Positions 33,877 through 43,253 are shown, counted from the stretch's first letter. The stretch: 64,000 nucleotides of DNA from UBA6918 sp040754425 (GCA_040754425.1 JBFMCR010000035.1:1-64000), one strand, 5' to 3'. Program-made: numbers and translations. Notes: a model not told the origin generated them from the letters alone.

Positions 33877-35001
33877 ATGGAAAAAACAGACGAAGATCGA
33901 ACAAACATGGGTAAACGCGGAATCATCATCGGCATCGGCCTGGCAGTGGCGGTCGTGGTCATCGGCATCGTGCTGTGGCAGCTGCTCAGGCCGGCCCTGC
34001 CGCCGGGCTTGCTCGTGGCCAGCGGCCGGATCGAGGGGCGCATCACCACGGTGACGCCGAAGGTGGCGGGGCGCGTGGTGGCGTTCGCCGTCGACGAAGG
34101 GCAGGCCGTGGACGTGGGCACGCTGCTGGCAACGCTGGAAGACGAGGCCCTGCGCGAGCGCCTTCGCGCCGCCGAAGAAAACCTCGCCGTGCTGGGTCAC
34201 CAGGCAAGCGCCGCCGAAACCAGGCTCGCGGCGCTGCGCAAACAGGTACCGCTGCAGATCCGCCAGGCCGAAGCGGCGCTGAGGGAGGCCGGCGCCCGCC
34301 TGGAAAAGAGGCGCGCCGAATACCTGCAGGCCGAGCGGGATGCCGAACGGGCCGAGGACCTCGTCAGACAGAAGTTTGCGTCTCCCCAGGCCGCCGAGGC
34401 GGCGAAGCTGAAAGCGCAGAGTGCGAGAAGCGCCGTGCTCGAAGAGGAGGCCGCGTTCGTCCGCGCCGAGAAACAACTCGCCTTGAGCCGCCTGGGCGAA
34501 GAGGAGATTCGGGCGCAGTCCGCCGCGCTGGACGCCTTGCGTTCCCAGGCCATGCAGGCGCAGGCCGCGCTCGCCGAGCAAAGGAGCTACGTGGCCGAGT
34601 TGAGGATCGTGAGCCCCTTGAAAGGAACGGTACTCACCCGCAATGTCGAAACGGGCGAACGGGTCAACCCGGGCACGCCGCTCTTCACGCTGGTCGACCT
34701 CGACAGGCTCTACCTGAAGGTCTACGTCCCCGAGCCGGACATCGGCAAGCTCGCCCTGGGGCAGGAGGCGCGCGTCCATGTCGATGCCTATCCGGACCGC
34801 TTCTTCCGGGCGAAGCTCAGCAAGGTCGCCCAGCAGGCGGAGTTCACGCCCAAGATGGTGGAGACCCGGGAGGAGCGGGTCAAGCTGGTCTTCGCGGTGG
34901 AACTCAATCTCGAGGAAAACCCGGGCGGGGTGTTGAAGCCGGGCATGCCCGCAGACGCGGTGATCCGCTGGCAGGCGGGGGCGCCGTGGATCAAACCATG
35001 A
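33877..35001 (+). CDS. HlyD/YbhG-like periplasmic adaptor
   Basis: A 374-residue membrane fusion protein. An N-terminal anchor helix (IIIGIGLAVAVVVIGIVLW) is followed by a biotinyl-lipoyl half (GRIEGRITTVTPKVAGRVVAFAVDEGQAVDVGT) and a long coiled-coil hairpin (about 95-240). The second lipoyl half (ELRIVSPLKGTVLTRNVETGERVNPG) and a beta-barrel complete it. It is equivalent to YbhG in the YbhGFSR exporter. An alternative start is the ATG of MGKRGII (33907). The ATPase gene follows 46 nt later. Confidence 0.93.
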   Translation: MEKTDEDRTNMGKRGIIIGIGLAVAVVVIGIVLWQLLRPALPPGLLVASGRIEGRITTVTPKVAGRVVAFAVDEGQAVDVGTLLATLEDEALRERLRAAEENLAVLGHQASAAETRLAALRKQVPLQIRQAEAALREAGARLEKRRAEYLQAERDAERAEDLVRQKFASPQAAEAAKLKAQSARSAVLEEEAAFVRAEKQLALSRLGEEEIRAQSAALDALRSQAMQAQAALAEQRSYVAELRIVSPLKGTVLTRNVETGERVNPGTPLFTLVDLDRLYLKVYVPEPDIGKLALGQEARVHVDAYPDRFFRAKLSKVAQQAEFTPKMVETREERVKLVFAVELNLEENPGGVLKPGMPADAVIRWQAGAPWIKP

Positions 35002-35047
35002 GCGCCATCACTGCGGTGTGCGCGTCGGGGATGCCGAGAAGACCCTC

Positions 35048-36955
35048 ATGTTGAATGACCGTGTCGTGATCCGGGTCGAGGCGCTGCAAAAGCGTTACCG
35101 CCGGGTGCAGGCCGTCAGGGACGCCTCCTTCGAGGTGCGCAGGGGCCGGGTGTTCGGTCTCATCGGCCCGGACGGCGCGGGCAAGACCAGCGTGCTGCAG
35201 ATCCTGGCCGGGGTGCTGTCGGCCAGCGGAGGGAGAGCCGAGGTGGCCGGCATCGACGCGCTCACCCGCCCCGAGGCGGTGAAGCCCCTGATCGGCTACA
35301 TGCCCCAGGGATTGGGCCTGAATCTCTATGACACGCTGACGGTGGCGGAGAACATCGAGTTCTTCCGCGACCTGCGCCAGGTGCCGGAGCACGCGTACCT
35401 GGAGAACCGCGAGCGCCTGCTCGCCATGACCCGCCTGGCGCCTTTCCTGGACCGCCCCGCGGGCAAGCTCTCGGGCGGCATGCGCCAGAAGCTGGCGCTC
35501 ATCTGCACGCTCATTCACCTGCCCGACATCCTGCTGCTGGACGAGCCGACCACGGGCGTGGACCCCCTCTCGCGCCGGGACTTCTGGACCATCATCCACG
35601 AGCTGGTCGCCACCAGGGAGGTCACCGTGCTGCTCACCACCGCCTACATGGACGAGGCGGAGCGCTGTCATCGCGTGGCGCTGATGCACGAGGGGGCGAT
35701 CATCGCCGAGGGGTCGCCGGAGACCCTGACGGCGGGGCTGCCCGGCCGGCTGGTGGCGGTGCAGGACGCCCCGCCCCGCGCGGTCTTCGGTGCGCTGCGC
35801 GGCTGGGCGGGCGCGGAATCGGTGACTCTGTTCGGCTCCGAGGTGCACGTGCTGCTCGGGGACAGCGGGGAAGGGCCTTCCGAACGGCTGCGCGCGGCCG
35901 GGCTCGGCGCGGCGAGCGTGCGCGAGATCCCGCCCGGGCTGGAGGACGTGTTCGTGCACCGCATGGTGACGGCCGACCCGGAAGAGCCGGCGCCCGATCC
36001 CTTGCCTGCCGGGCTGGGAAAACCGGCCGCGGAAGAGGCCGTGGAGGTCGTCGACCTCAGCTGCCGCTTCGGCGACTTCGTGGCGGTGGACGCCGTGCGT
36101 TTCTCGGTGCGCGCGGGCGAGATCTTCGGGCTGCTCGGCCCCAACGGGGCGGGCAAGACCACCCTGATCCGCATGCTGTGCGGATTGCAGCCGCCCAGCG
36201 AGGGCGTGGCGCGGGTGGGCGGTTTCGACGTGCGGCGCGAGCGGGAGGCCCTGCGCAGCCGCATCGGCTACATGTCGCAGCGCTTCTCCCTGTATCGGGA
36301 CCTCCGGGTGCGGGACAACGTCGAGCTCTACGGCGGGCTGTACGGGCTGGCACCCGCCGAGCGCGCGCGCCGCGGGGGGCAACTGCTCGAAGGACTGGGG
36401 CTTGCCCCCTACCGCGACCGGCTCACGGGCTCGCTGCCCCTGGGCCTGCGCCAGCGGCTGGCGCTGGCCTGCGCGCAACTGCACGCGCCGCCGGTGCTGT
36501 TCCTGGACGAGCCTACTTCGGGGGTGGACCCCGTGGCCCGCCGCCAGTTCTGGGACATCGTGCACCTGCTGGCCCAGGACCAGGGCGTCACGGTGCTGGT
36601 CTCCACCCACTACATGGACGAGGCCGAGCACTGTGACCGCCTGGGGTTGATGCAGGACGGCAGACTGGTGGCGGTGGGCGATCCTGCCAGCCTGAAGGCG
36701 GAGGCCGAGGCGCGCCATGGCCCCACCGTGGTGGTGCGTGCACAGGCCTTCGCCGAGGCGTTTCAGCGGCTGCGCGAGCCGTTCCCGCGCGCCATGCTCT
36801 ACGGCCGCCGCATCCAGTGGCAGAGTGCTGACCCGGAGTCGGACCTGGAGCAGGCGCGGCGCCTGCTGGCGGAAGCCGGCATCGAAGCGCAGGCGTGGCA
36901 GCAGGGGCTGACCATGGAGGAGACCTTCGTCAGCTTCATGGAGGCAGAGGCTTAG
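35048..36955 (+). CDS. Tandem ABC ATPase, YbhF-like
   Basis: A 635-residue protein with two ABC domains. The first has GPDGAGKT (40-47), LSGGMRQK (141-148) and LLLDEPTTGVDP. The second has GPNGAGKT (about 364-371) and LFLDEPTSGVDP, but its signature reads SLPLGLRQ rather than LSGGxxQ, so one ATP site may be weak. The C-terminal extension contains MEETFVSFMEAEA, as in YbhF. It should drive the two ABC-2 permeases downstream. The TAG stop is the first three bases of a MITE, so the original end has probably been changed. Confidence 0.94.
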   Translation: MLNDRVVIRVEALQKRYRRVQAVRDASFEVRRGRVFGLIGPDGAGKTSVLQILAGVLSASGGRAEVAGIDALTRPEAVKPLIGYMPQGLGLNLYDTLTVAENIEFFRDLRQVPEHAYLENRERLLAMTRLAPFLDRPAGKLSGGMRQKLALICTLIHLPDILLLDEPTTGVDPLSRRDFWTIIHELVATREVTVLLTTAYMDEAERCHRVALMHEGAIIAEGSPETLTAGLPGRLVAVQDAPPRAVFGALRGWAGAESVTLFGSEVHVLLGDSGEGPSERLRAAGLGAASVREIPPGLEDVFVHRMVTADPEEPAPDPLPAGLGKPAAEEAVEVVDLSCRFGDFVAVDAVRFSVRAGEIFGLLGPNGAGKTTLIRMLCGLQPPSEGVARVGGFDVRREREALRSRIGYMSQRFSLYRDLRVRDNVELYGGLYGLAPAERARRGGQLLEGLGLAPYRDRLTGSLPLGLRQRLALACAQLHAPPVLFLDEPTSGVDPVARRQFWDIVHLLAQDQGVTVLVSTHYMDEAEHCDRLGLMQDGRLVAVGDPASLKAEAEARHGPTVVVRAQAFAEAFQRLREPFPRAMLYGRRIQWQSADPESDLEQARRLLAEAGIEAQAWQQGLTMEETFVSFMEAEA

Positions 36956-37200
36956 CCCGGATATTTCATGAGGTCACCCCCGGAATCAGCGGTAAACGGC
37001 ATGAATAAAGGCATTGTGGTCAATCAGGGCGGGAACCATTTTGTACCGCCGGGCTACGCGGGCGCTGGCGGACGCTTTGCGGCATCTTTCCGCCCTCGCT
37101 TCGCGCCAATAGGCTCGGCTATTGGCTTGGCGCGAGTACGGAAATCTGCTCGCAAATCGCCTCGCCATCATCCCGCGTCCCTCATGAAATATCCGGGCTA
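36953..37200. mobile_element. 248-bp MITE with 21-bp perfect terminal repeats
   Basis: The left end TAGCCCGGATATTTCATGAG and the right end CTCATGAAATATCCGGGCTA are exact inverted copies, with one further matching base pair inside. The centre holds a second hairpin (GCGCCAATAG...CTATTGGC near 37107-37130) and no transposase. It separates the ATPase from its permeases, and its first base triplet is the ATPase stop codon. A parental element providing transposase is not in the window. Confidence 0.85.
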
Positions 37201-37203
37201 GCC

Positions 37204-38337
37204 ATGCTGGAGCGCAGCCGCGCCATCGTCCGCAAGGAGACCCGGGAGCTGCTGCGCGACCCGGTCTACCTGGGCATGGCCTTCATCGTGCCCGTGGTGC
37301 TCCTGCTCCTGTTCGGCTACGGCCTGTCGCTGGACGTCAAGCACCTGCCCGTGGTCTTCATCGATCACGACCGCTCGCCTTACAGCCGCGACTACATCGA
37401 CGGCTTCATCCATTCCGAGTACTTCGATTTCATCGGGCTGGCGGAGGATGCCGCGCAGGCGGACCACTGGCTGCGCTCGGGGCGGGCGCGCGTCATCGTC
37501 GACATCCCGCCCGACTTCGCCAGAAGGCTGACGGGCAACCGGCCGGTGGCGGTGGGCGTCACCGTGGACGGCTCGTTCCCCACCCGCGCCAACGTCATCA
37601 TCGCCTACGTCACCGCCGTCAGTACCCAGTACAACCAGCGGCTGCTGTCAGAATATGCCGATCGGCTCGGCGCCGGGGGCGGATTGGCCCAGCCGCTCAC
37701 GATGGACCTGGCCGTCTGGTACAACCCCTCGCTCGAGAGCAACAACATGGTGGTGCCCGGTATGATCGTGCTCATCCTCATGCTCTTTCCGGCAATCCTG
37801 GGCGCCCTGGTCGTGGTGCGGGAGAAGGAGGCGGGCACGATCTTCAACCTCTACGTCTCCCCGGCGGCACGCTGGGAGATCGTGCTGGGCAAGGCGCTGC
37901 CCTACATCGCGGTGGCCTTCCTCGACTACCTGATCATCTACGCCATGAGCATCTGGCTCTTTCAGGTGCGCTTCGTTGGCAGCTTCTGGGTGCTCTCCGC
38001 CGGCGCCTTGCTCTATTCCGCCTGCACCATCGGCATCGGCGTCATGTTCTCGGTGCTCATGCGCACCCAGCTGGCGGCCATGCTCATCACCTTTCTTACC
38101 ACCATGACTCCGGCCTTCAACTACTCGGGCTTCATCAGTCCGGTGGCCAGCATGGATGCCGTGGGCCAGTTCATCGCCCATCTGATTCCGGCGACCTATT
38201 TCATGGGCATGGTGCGCGGCGTCTATCTCAAGGGCCTGGGCTTCGACTTCTTCTGGTCCGACCTGCTGGCCCTGGCCGCCTATACGGTGGTCGTCTACGG
38301 CCTGGCCTGGCTGTTCCTCAGAAAGAGGATAGGCTGA
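37204..38337 (+). CDS. ABC-2 type permease (YbhS/YbhR-like), first
   Basis: A 377-residue permease. An N-terminal helix (DPVYLGMAFIVPVVLLLLFGYGLSLDV) is followed by a periplasmic domain of about 140 residues (VVFIDHDRSPYSRDYIDGF) and five C-terminal helices, including EKEAGTIFNLYVSPAARWEIVLGKALPY, the ABC-2 motif. It pairs with the next gene, overlapping it by one nucleotide. Its start is only 4 nt after the MITE, so its translation no longer couples to the ATPase gene. Confidence 0.94.
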   Translation: MLERSRAIVRKETRELLRDPVYLGMAFIVPVVLLLLFGYGLSLDVKHLPVVFIDHDRSPYSRDYIDGFIHSEYFDFIGLAEDAAQADHWLRSGRARVIVDIPPDFARRLTGNRPVAVGVTVDGSFPTRANVIIAYVTAVSTQYNQRLLSEYADRLGAGGGLAQPLTMDLAVWYNPSLESNNMVVPGMIVLILMLFPAILGALVVVREKEAGTIFNLYVSPAARWEIVLGKALPYIAVAFLDYLIIYAMSIWLFQVRFVGSFWVLSAGALLYSACTIGIGVMFSVLMRTQLAAMLITFLTTMTPAFNYSGFISPVASMDAVGQFIAHLIPATYFMGMVRGVYLKGLGFDFFWSDLLALAAYTVVVYGLAWLFLRKRIG

Positions 38338-39464
38338 TGTGGCGCCGGCTGGCTTCGATGGTGAAAAAGGAGTTCCGCCAGCTGCTGCGCGACTGGCCCA
38401 TCCTGTTCATCCTGGTCTGGGCCTTCAGCGGGGCGATCTACGTGGCCGGCCACGCGGTGCGCATCGAGGTCTCCGACTACCCGGTGGTGGTCTACGACCT
38501 CTCGCGCAGCGCGGCGAGCCGCGATCTCGTCGCCCGTATCCGCGCGCCCCACTTCAAGGTCGTGGGCCTGGTGGACAGCGACCGGTCGCTGGTGCACGCC
38601 CTCGACGCGGGGGAGGCCAGCCTCGCAGTCGTCATCCCCCCCGATTTCGAACGCCTGGTCGCCGAGGGGGCCGGCCGGTTCCAGATCATCGCCGACGGCA
38701 CCATCACGCAAAGCTCCATCATGGCGACGAGCTACGTCGCGCAGATCGCCGCGCGGATGAATCTCGAGCTCTTTCAGGCGCGGCTGGACCTCACCGCCAG
38801 GGATCTGGAACGGCTTCCACAAATCGACGTCCGGCAGCGGGTGGCGTTCAACCCGAACGTGGAGAATGCCTGGTTCACCAGCCTCCTGGAGATGCTCAAC
38901 ATGGCGACCATGGTCTCCACCCTCCTGACCGCCGCGGCCATGGTGCGCGAGAAGGTCTACGGCACGCTGGAACAGCTGCTGGTCAGCCCCTTGCGGCCCA
39001 TGGAGCTTTTCGTCGCCAAGATCCTGCCGACCGTGGTGATCGTCGTCGTGCTCTCGTTCCTATCGCTGTTCGGGGTCGTGCAAGGCGTGTTCCACACGCC
39101 GATCCGGGGCAACCTGCTGTTGTTCTACGGCGTGATGGCGGTCTATGTCTTTTCCGTTTCCTCGCTGGGGCTGCTGATCGCCGTGTTCGCCCGCAACCTG
39201 GCGCAGGCCATGATGATGCTGTTTTTGATCCTCATGCCCATGATGTTCCTTTCGGGTGCGTTCACGCCGCCGGAGAGCATGAGCCCCTGGATGAGTTATG
39301 CCAGCCTGATATCGCCCATGCGCTACTTCATGGACTTCGGCTACCAGGTGCTGTTCAAGGGCAACGGCTTCACCTATGTCTGGCACGACATCCTGGGGAT
39401 CGGGGCGCTGGGTTTGGCGATGTTCGGTCTGTCGATGTGGGGATTCAGGCGCTTGTACAGATGA
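38337..39464 (+). CDS. ABC-2 type permease (YbhS/YbhR-like), second
   Basis: A 375-residue paralogue of the permease before it, with the same plan: an N-terminal helix, a periplasmic domain (VVVYDLSRSAASRDLVARIRAPHF) and C-terminal helices with EKVYGTLEQLLVSPLRPMELFVAK. It completes a heterodimeric exporter with HlyD and the tandem ATPase. The last 54 codons are repeated almost exactly at 49818-49978 on the far side of the defence island. A hairpin follows at 39481. Confidence 0.94.
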   Translation: MWRRLASMVKKEFRQLLRDWPILFILVWAFSGAIYVAGHAVRIEVSDYPVVVYDLSRSAASRDLVARIRAPHFKVVGLVDSDRSLVHALDAGEASLAVVIPPDFERLVAEGAGRFQIIADGTITQSSIMATSYVAQIAARMNLELFQARLDLTARDLERLPQIDVRQRVAFNPNVENAWFTSLLEMLNMATMVSTLLTAAAMVREKVYGTLEQLLVSPLRPMELFVAKILPTVVIVVVLSFLSLFGVVQGVFHTPIRGNLLLFYGVMAVYVFSVSSLGLLIAVFARNLAQAMMMLFLILMPMMFLSGAFTPPESMSPWMSYASLISPMRYFMDFGYQVLFKGNGFTYVWHDILGIGALGLAMFGLSMWGFRRLYR

Positions 39465-39538
39465 GCGTGTTTTTCGAGACGCAGAGCGGGGCGCGCTCTG
39501 CCATCGTGATGCCCAAGGGCGAGTACGAGGTCGGATTC
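39304..39538. repeat. Direct repeat copy 1 (left border of defence island)
   Basis: Covers the last ~160 nt of the second ABC-2 permease plus 74 nt beyond its stop. It matches 49818-50051 at about 94% identity (about a dozen substitutions in the first 212 nt and one deleted base near the end). The homology stops where the restriction-modification genes begin. Confidence 0.9.
39481..39501 (+). terminator. Hairpin after ABC-2 permease
   Basis: GCAGAGCG-GGGCG-CGCTCTGC forms an 8-bp perfect stem 17 nt after the permease stop. It lacks a T-run. The same hairpin, with one mismatch, lies in direct repeat copy 2. Confidence 0.4.
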
Positions 39539-39571
39539 AGAGCATCCGGCAAAATTCAGTCCCTCACATCG

Positions 39572-42500
39572 TCACATCAACGAGATAACCAGCTCGCGCA
39601 CATACTGCGGATGGTCATCCACCGCGAAGAGGATGTGGTGTTGCCGGTAGTCATCAGCCGTTGCCTGCACGCCAGCTTCCCCAGGCTTAGGCCAGCGAAG
39701 TTCACTGCGATGCGTCTGTGACAGCAGGAACGACTCCAGGCGGATGTCGTCGCGTTTCAGGCCAGCTTGCAGTTGCTTGATCTTCAGCGCGAACTGAACT
39801 TTCGGGTTGTTGAAGTTATCAGTGAAATTTCGCATTCCCTTCGGGTCAATGAAGGCGATAGTCTGTTTGCCGTCTTTCAGCAGCCACAGGATGAAGTCGG
39901 GGCGGAAACCGCTCTCGGTGAAGAAGCCAATCGCCTTGTCGGAACTGTGATTACGTAGCAGGTAAAGCTCCACGTCGGCGAGCATTCCCTTGGCTTCGGC
40001 CTTGCAAAAGCCTTCGAGGTCATCCACGAAGCGCTTTTCACCCTCGTTGAGGTGTGTCGGGACGACTTTCACCAGCGCATCCTCGCCGCCATTGTGGCTC
40101 AGATGGATCAGCGGCTGGTAGAGATGGCGCGTCGCCTGGAAGATCGATAGCTTGTCGAAACTGAAAGCCTCGAATTCGCCTGCCTTGAATTTCTCGGCCA
40201 AGTCGCGCAAGCGCTTGACGAGCTGCTTCTCAGACTTTTTGACCAGAATCTGATACTGATTCAGCACCAGCTCATCCGCCGGCCGCAATACCTGGTATTC
40301 GAGATACGGCGCCTCGAACTCCCGCTTGTGGAATTGGTAGAAGCGGTCGAGGTAGCCCTTGAGCAGATGCACCGCGATGTCCTGCCACAGCAGACGCTGG
40401 TCGAGGCCACGGAACTCCAGATAGCCCGGCGGGATGAACAGCTCATACCACCAGGACGATTTGCAGAGCTCGCGCAGCTCCGCCGGCGAGAAGACGATGT
40501 TGTAATACGCCTTGTCGCGTTTGTAGCGCTCCAGCTCGAACCAGATCGTCTCCCACGACAGGAACGCGAGGTGCTCGTTGCGCAACGGTTCCTGATTCAG
40601 GGCCACCGCGGCGGCAGCGCCCGCCTCCCGCGACGTGCGCTTTTGCAGGCGCGGATACCAGTCCGCGATCACCTTGTTGTTGAGCCTGCCTTCGAGACTC
40701 TCCAGTTTCAGGCGCACGGTCTTCTTGAAATCCGGCATATCGGCTTTTGGCCGGATGACGTGGAGCTGGATTTTCTCCTGGTCGAACTCCGGCAGCTTGA
40801 TCGTGGGCAGGAAAATGACTTCGCGGCGCTCGTCCTCGCCCACGCCTTCCTCTTCGAGATACTCCTCGAACTCCTTCATGTAGTCGCTGCGGATGCCGAA
40901 GATGTTCAGCGTCTCCAGCAGCTCAATGTGCTCGGGGTGATTCATCAGTCCGCCGTCGCCCTGCAAATCCATGGCATCGAGGGCGCTCGAACGCTTGAGC
41001 TTGAAGCGCAAACCCTTCAGACGCACGCCCCGGCCAAACAGCTGGATGATCTCGCTGCCTTCCTTGCGACCGACATTCATCAAGCCCATGGCCGAGACGC
41101 GCCACGAACTCCAACCTTCCGTGAATTTCTTGGCGCCCGCCAGCAAGCGGATGGGACTGCCTGGCCGCTTGATCTCTTCGAACAGCGATCCAGAGAACGA
41201 CAAGTCCTCCACGACATAATGCTCATCGCCCCCCTTACGCTCGGCGCACAGGTCGCAGAGCTTCTTGGCGTCGCCGACGTTCACCACGCCGAACCACTCG
41301 TTCTCGCCGACGCGCAGGCCGATCTCGCCCTCTGCGCCCATGAGGCGCATGATGTGCAACTGCCCGCCCCCCGGTGCGTTGAACACGTAACGCAGGATGT
41401 CGCTGAACAACTCGCCAGCTTGCTCGGGGTTGTAGAGCTGCTCCATGTAGGGGAACAGCCGTTCGAATACCCGCTGCCCGCCGGCAACCAGCCCGTCCTG
41501 CCGCGCCAGCAGTTTGCGCAGACGACGTTCAGTCTCTGCCCGATCGGCGATGAACGCGGCAAGGAACTTGAGTATCAACACCAGGTCGGTGTCCTCCTGT
41601 GCCTGGCGCTGGCCGGTGACCGATCCGCCTACGAACACCATGAGCGGCGATTCCAGCAGATAGGGCACGAGCTGACTGCCGCCGTCGGCAAAGCGTCGAC
41701 ATTGCTGATAGAAAGAGAGCAGACAGGCCGTGAGATACAGCGGTCGTGTTTCTTCTTCCTTCTCCTCGGCCAGGTTCAGGATATTGAAGTCCTTGCCGTA
41801 GCCGTCGTCATAGAAGAACTTGTAGGAGTAGTCGAACAGAATGCACTTGGCGTAGGTCTGGGTCAGCGCCTTCTGTTTTGCACCGCTCGCCGCCTTGATC
41901 GCCTGCCCGAAGGTGGCGGAGTACTCGAAGGAGAAGCCCTGCGCGCACAGCCGCGCGCGCTTGTCCATCCATTCCTCGCCGCCTGCACCGCGATGGCCTT
42001 CGTCCACCAGCACCAGGTTGTTGCCCTCGAAGGTGTCCACGGCCACGGTCTTCTCGCCGCTGGCCTCGCGCAGCTTGTGAATATCAATGATGTCCACCCC
42101 GCGTCCGGTGAAGAGCGTCCCACCCTGACGGTCGTAGAATTCAGCTTCCATGCCGGACAGCTCGAATTCCTCCCTGTGCTGGCGCGACAGGCCCTCGTTC
42201 GGCGTCAGCAGGATGATGCGGTTCAGCTCCTGCCGCCGTCCGGCCTTGCCGAGATAGTGCAGGTACTGGCGAATGTGGCAGTGCATGAGCAGCGTTTTGC
42301 CGCTGCCGGTTGCCATCCAGAAGGCCAGCTTGTTGAGATCATCCGCGGTGTAGGGCTTGAACTGCTCACGCTGCGCGACGTCCCGGTTGTAGTCATCCAC
42401 GGCCACGTTGAGCGACGCCACCAGGCTGTCACGGTCGCGGAAGTAGCGGTCCAGGTACATTTCCGTGACCAACAGGCCGAGATACTGGAAGTAGAGCGGG

Positions 42501-42787
42501 TAGAGCGTCTGCCCGTGCAGATTGCGGTGGCGGGTGATGTGCTTCCAGTGCCCGACGATATTGCCGTCGTACTCGCGCAGCTGATCGTCCGAGAGCGTCC
42601 GCCCGTTCGCGCCCACGCGCGGCAGCCGGGCGACGAGCTGCTGCACGTACTTCGTGCCGCCGTCTTCCGCCCAGCCTTCGAACTCCGGCGCCTTGAGCAT
42701 GGCGGAAATGCGCTCGAAGTCGTCCACGCCGAACTGCGCCAGCGCCCAGCGGGCGAGTACCAATTTGTCGGCAAAATGCGCCACCAT
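39572..42787 (-). CDS. Type III-like restriction helicase-nuclease (Res)
   Basis: A 1071-residue superfamily 2 enzyme. Walker A ATGSGKT (159-165) and the DEGH box (262-265) mark the helicase, with IIQLFGRGVRLKG as motif VI. Near the C-terminus RPDFILWLLKDGKQTIAFID followed by PKG gives a PD-(D/E)xK-type site (Asp964, Asp981, Lys983), so DNA cleavage is likely. The layout fits Res subunits of Type III systems, although here it is encoded after a GxxExxY gene and together with a separate SNF2 helicase. Its ATG overlaps the GxxExxY stop (TAATG). No frameshift was seen. It should cut unmodified incoming DNA. Confidence 0.9.
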   Translation of the reverse strand: MVAHFADKLVLARWALAQFGVDDFERISAMLKAPEFEGWAEDGGTKYVQQLVARLPRVGANGRTLSDDQLREYDGNIVGHWKHITRHRNLHGQTLYPLYFQYLGLLVTEMYLDRYFRDRDSLVASLNVAVDDYNRDVAQREQFKPYTADDLNKLAFWMATGSGKTLLMHCHIRQYLHYLGKAGRRQELNRIILLTPNEGLSRQHREEFELSGMEAEFYDRQGGTLFTGRGVDIIDIHKLREASGEKTVAVDTFEGNNLVLVDEGHRGAGGEEWMDKRARLCAQGFSFEYSATFGQAIKAASGAKQKALTQTYAKCILFDYSYKFFYDDGYGKDFNILNLAEEKEEETRPLYLTACLLSFYQQCRRFADGGSQLVPYLLESPLMVFVGGSVTGQRQAQEDTDLVLILKFLAAFIADRAETERRLRKLLARQDGLVAGGQRVFERLFPYMEQLYNPEQAGELFSDILRYVFNAPGGGQLHIMRLMGAEGEIGLRVGENEWFGVVNVGDAKKLCDLCAERKGGDEHYVVEDLSFSGSLFEEIKRPGSPIRLLAGAKKFTEGWSSWRVSAMGLMNVGRKEGSEIIQLFGRGVRLKGLRFKLKRSSALDAMDLQGDGGLMNHPEHIELLETLNIFGIRSDYMKEFEEYLEEEGVGEDERREVIFLPTIKLPEFDQEKIQLHVIRPKADMPDFKKTVRLKLESLEGRLNNKVIADWYPRLQKRTSREAGAAAAVALNQEPLRNEHLAFLSWETIWFELERYKRDKAYYNIVFSPAELRELCKSSWWYELFIPPGYLEFRGLDQRLLWQDIAVHLLKGYLDRFYQFHKREFEAPYLEYQVLRPADELVLNQYQILVKKSEKQLVKRLRDLAEKFKAGEFEAFSFDKLSIFQATRHLYQPLIHLSHNGGEDALVKVVPTHLNEGEKRFVDDLEGFCKAEAKGMLADVELYLLRNHSSDKAIGFFTESGFRPDFILWLLKDGKQTIAFIDPKGMRNFTDNFNNPKVQFALKIKQLQAGLKRDDIRLESFLLSQTHRSELRWPKPGEAGVQATADDYRQHHILFAVDDHPQYVRELVISLM

Positions 42788-43218
42788 TACTCCGGCCTCC
42801 CTTGTTGGTTCACGCGAAGGCGCGAAGACGCGAAGTCTTGATGTTTGTTGACGATCCGCTTGATGCCCTCCTTGAATGTCGCGGCACCAAAATTGATGAG
42901 CAATCCAAGGGGTAGATTCAATAGGCGTAGATAGGTCAGCACCTGCTTCGCGTGGACAGGCGCAAGCTTCTCAACTGACTTCAATTCCACCAATACCCGC
43001 TCCTCCACCAGCAAATCGGCGCGAAATCCTTCGTCAAAGGTTAAGCCGCCGAACGTGATAGGAACCGGCTTTTGCCGCTCTGCCCGCAAACCTTCTTGCT
43101 GGAGCATCCTCGTTAATACCGCTTCGTATACCGACTCCAGCAAACCCGGACCCAGGTCTCTATGCAGGCGATACCCGCAATCCACAACCACCGCAGAAAT
43201 CTCTTCGACATTTTTCAT
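42787..43218 (-). CDS. GxxExxY protein (PD-(D/E)xK nuclease fold)
   Basis: A 143-residue protein. GLLESVY (25-31) is the defining GxxExxY motif, followed by the nuclease-like residues Asp68, Glu78 and Lys80 (FRADLLVEERVLVELK) and LLINFG (about 106-111), the usual set of this family. Function is unproven. The last 20 residues (DFASSRLRVNQQGRPE) are encoded by one arm of a palindromic repeat, and the other arm lies just upstream of the start, so the gene sits in the loop of a large palindrome. It appears less GC-rich than the mod and res genes on either side. Confidence 0.88.
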   Translation of the reverse strand: MKNVEEISAVVVDCGYRLHRDLGPGLLESVYEAVLTRMLQQEGLRAERQKPVPITFGGLTFDEGFRADLLVEERVLVELKSVEKLAPVHAKQVLTYLRLLNLPLGLLINFGAATFKEGIKRIVNKHQDFASSRLRVNQQGRPE

Positions 43219-43250
43219 ATCTTTCTTCGCGCCCTTCGCGTCTTCGCGTG
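42811..43250. repeat. Palindrome arms flanking the GxxExxY gene (E8)
   Basis: The left arm (42811-42835) is built of CGCGAAGG/CGCGAAGA words. The right arm (43225-43250) is the inverted form, CTTCGCG words ending TCTTCGCGTG. Together they enclose nearly the entire GxxExxY gene. The same word set without a gene occurs at 45060-45131 and as a half copy at 45705-45736. Confidence 0.75.
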
Positions 43251-43253
43251 CGA

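Noticed and set aside
36968..37201. A 77-codon ORF in the MITE
   Set aside because: It reads through the terminal repeats, has no ribosome site or recognisable domain, and lies in an element with paired inverted ends.
40328..42841. An 837-codon open frame antisense to res
   Set aside because: It is the mirror of a high-GC coding strand, rich in Gln, His, Arg and Val with no domain pattern, while the minus-strand frame has intact helicase and nuclease motifs.
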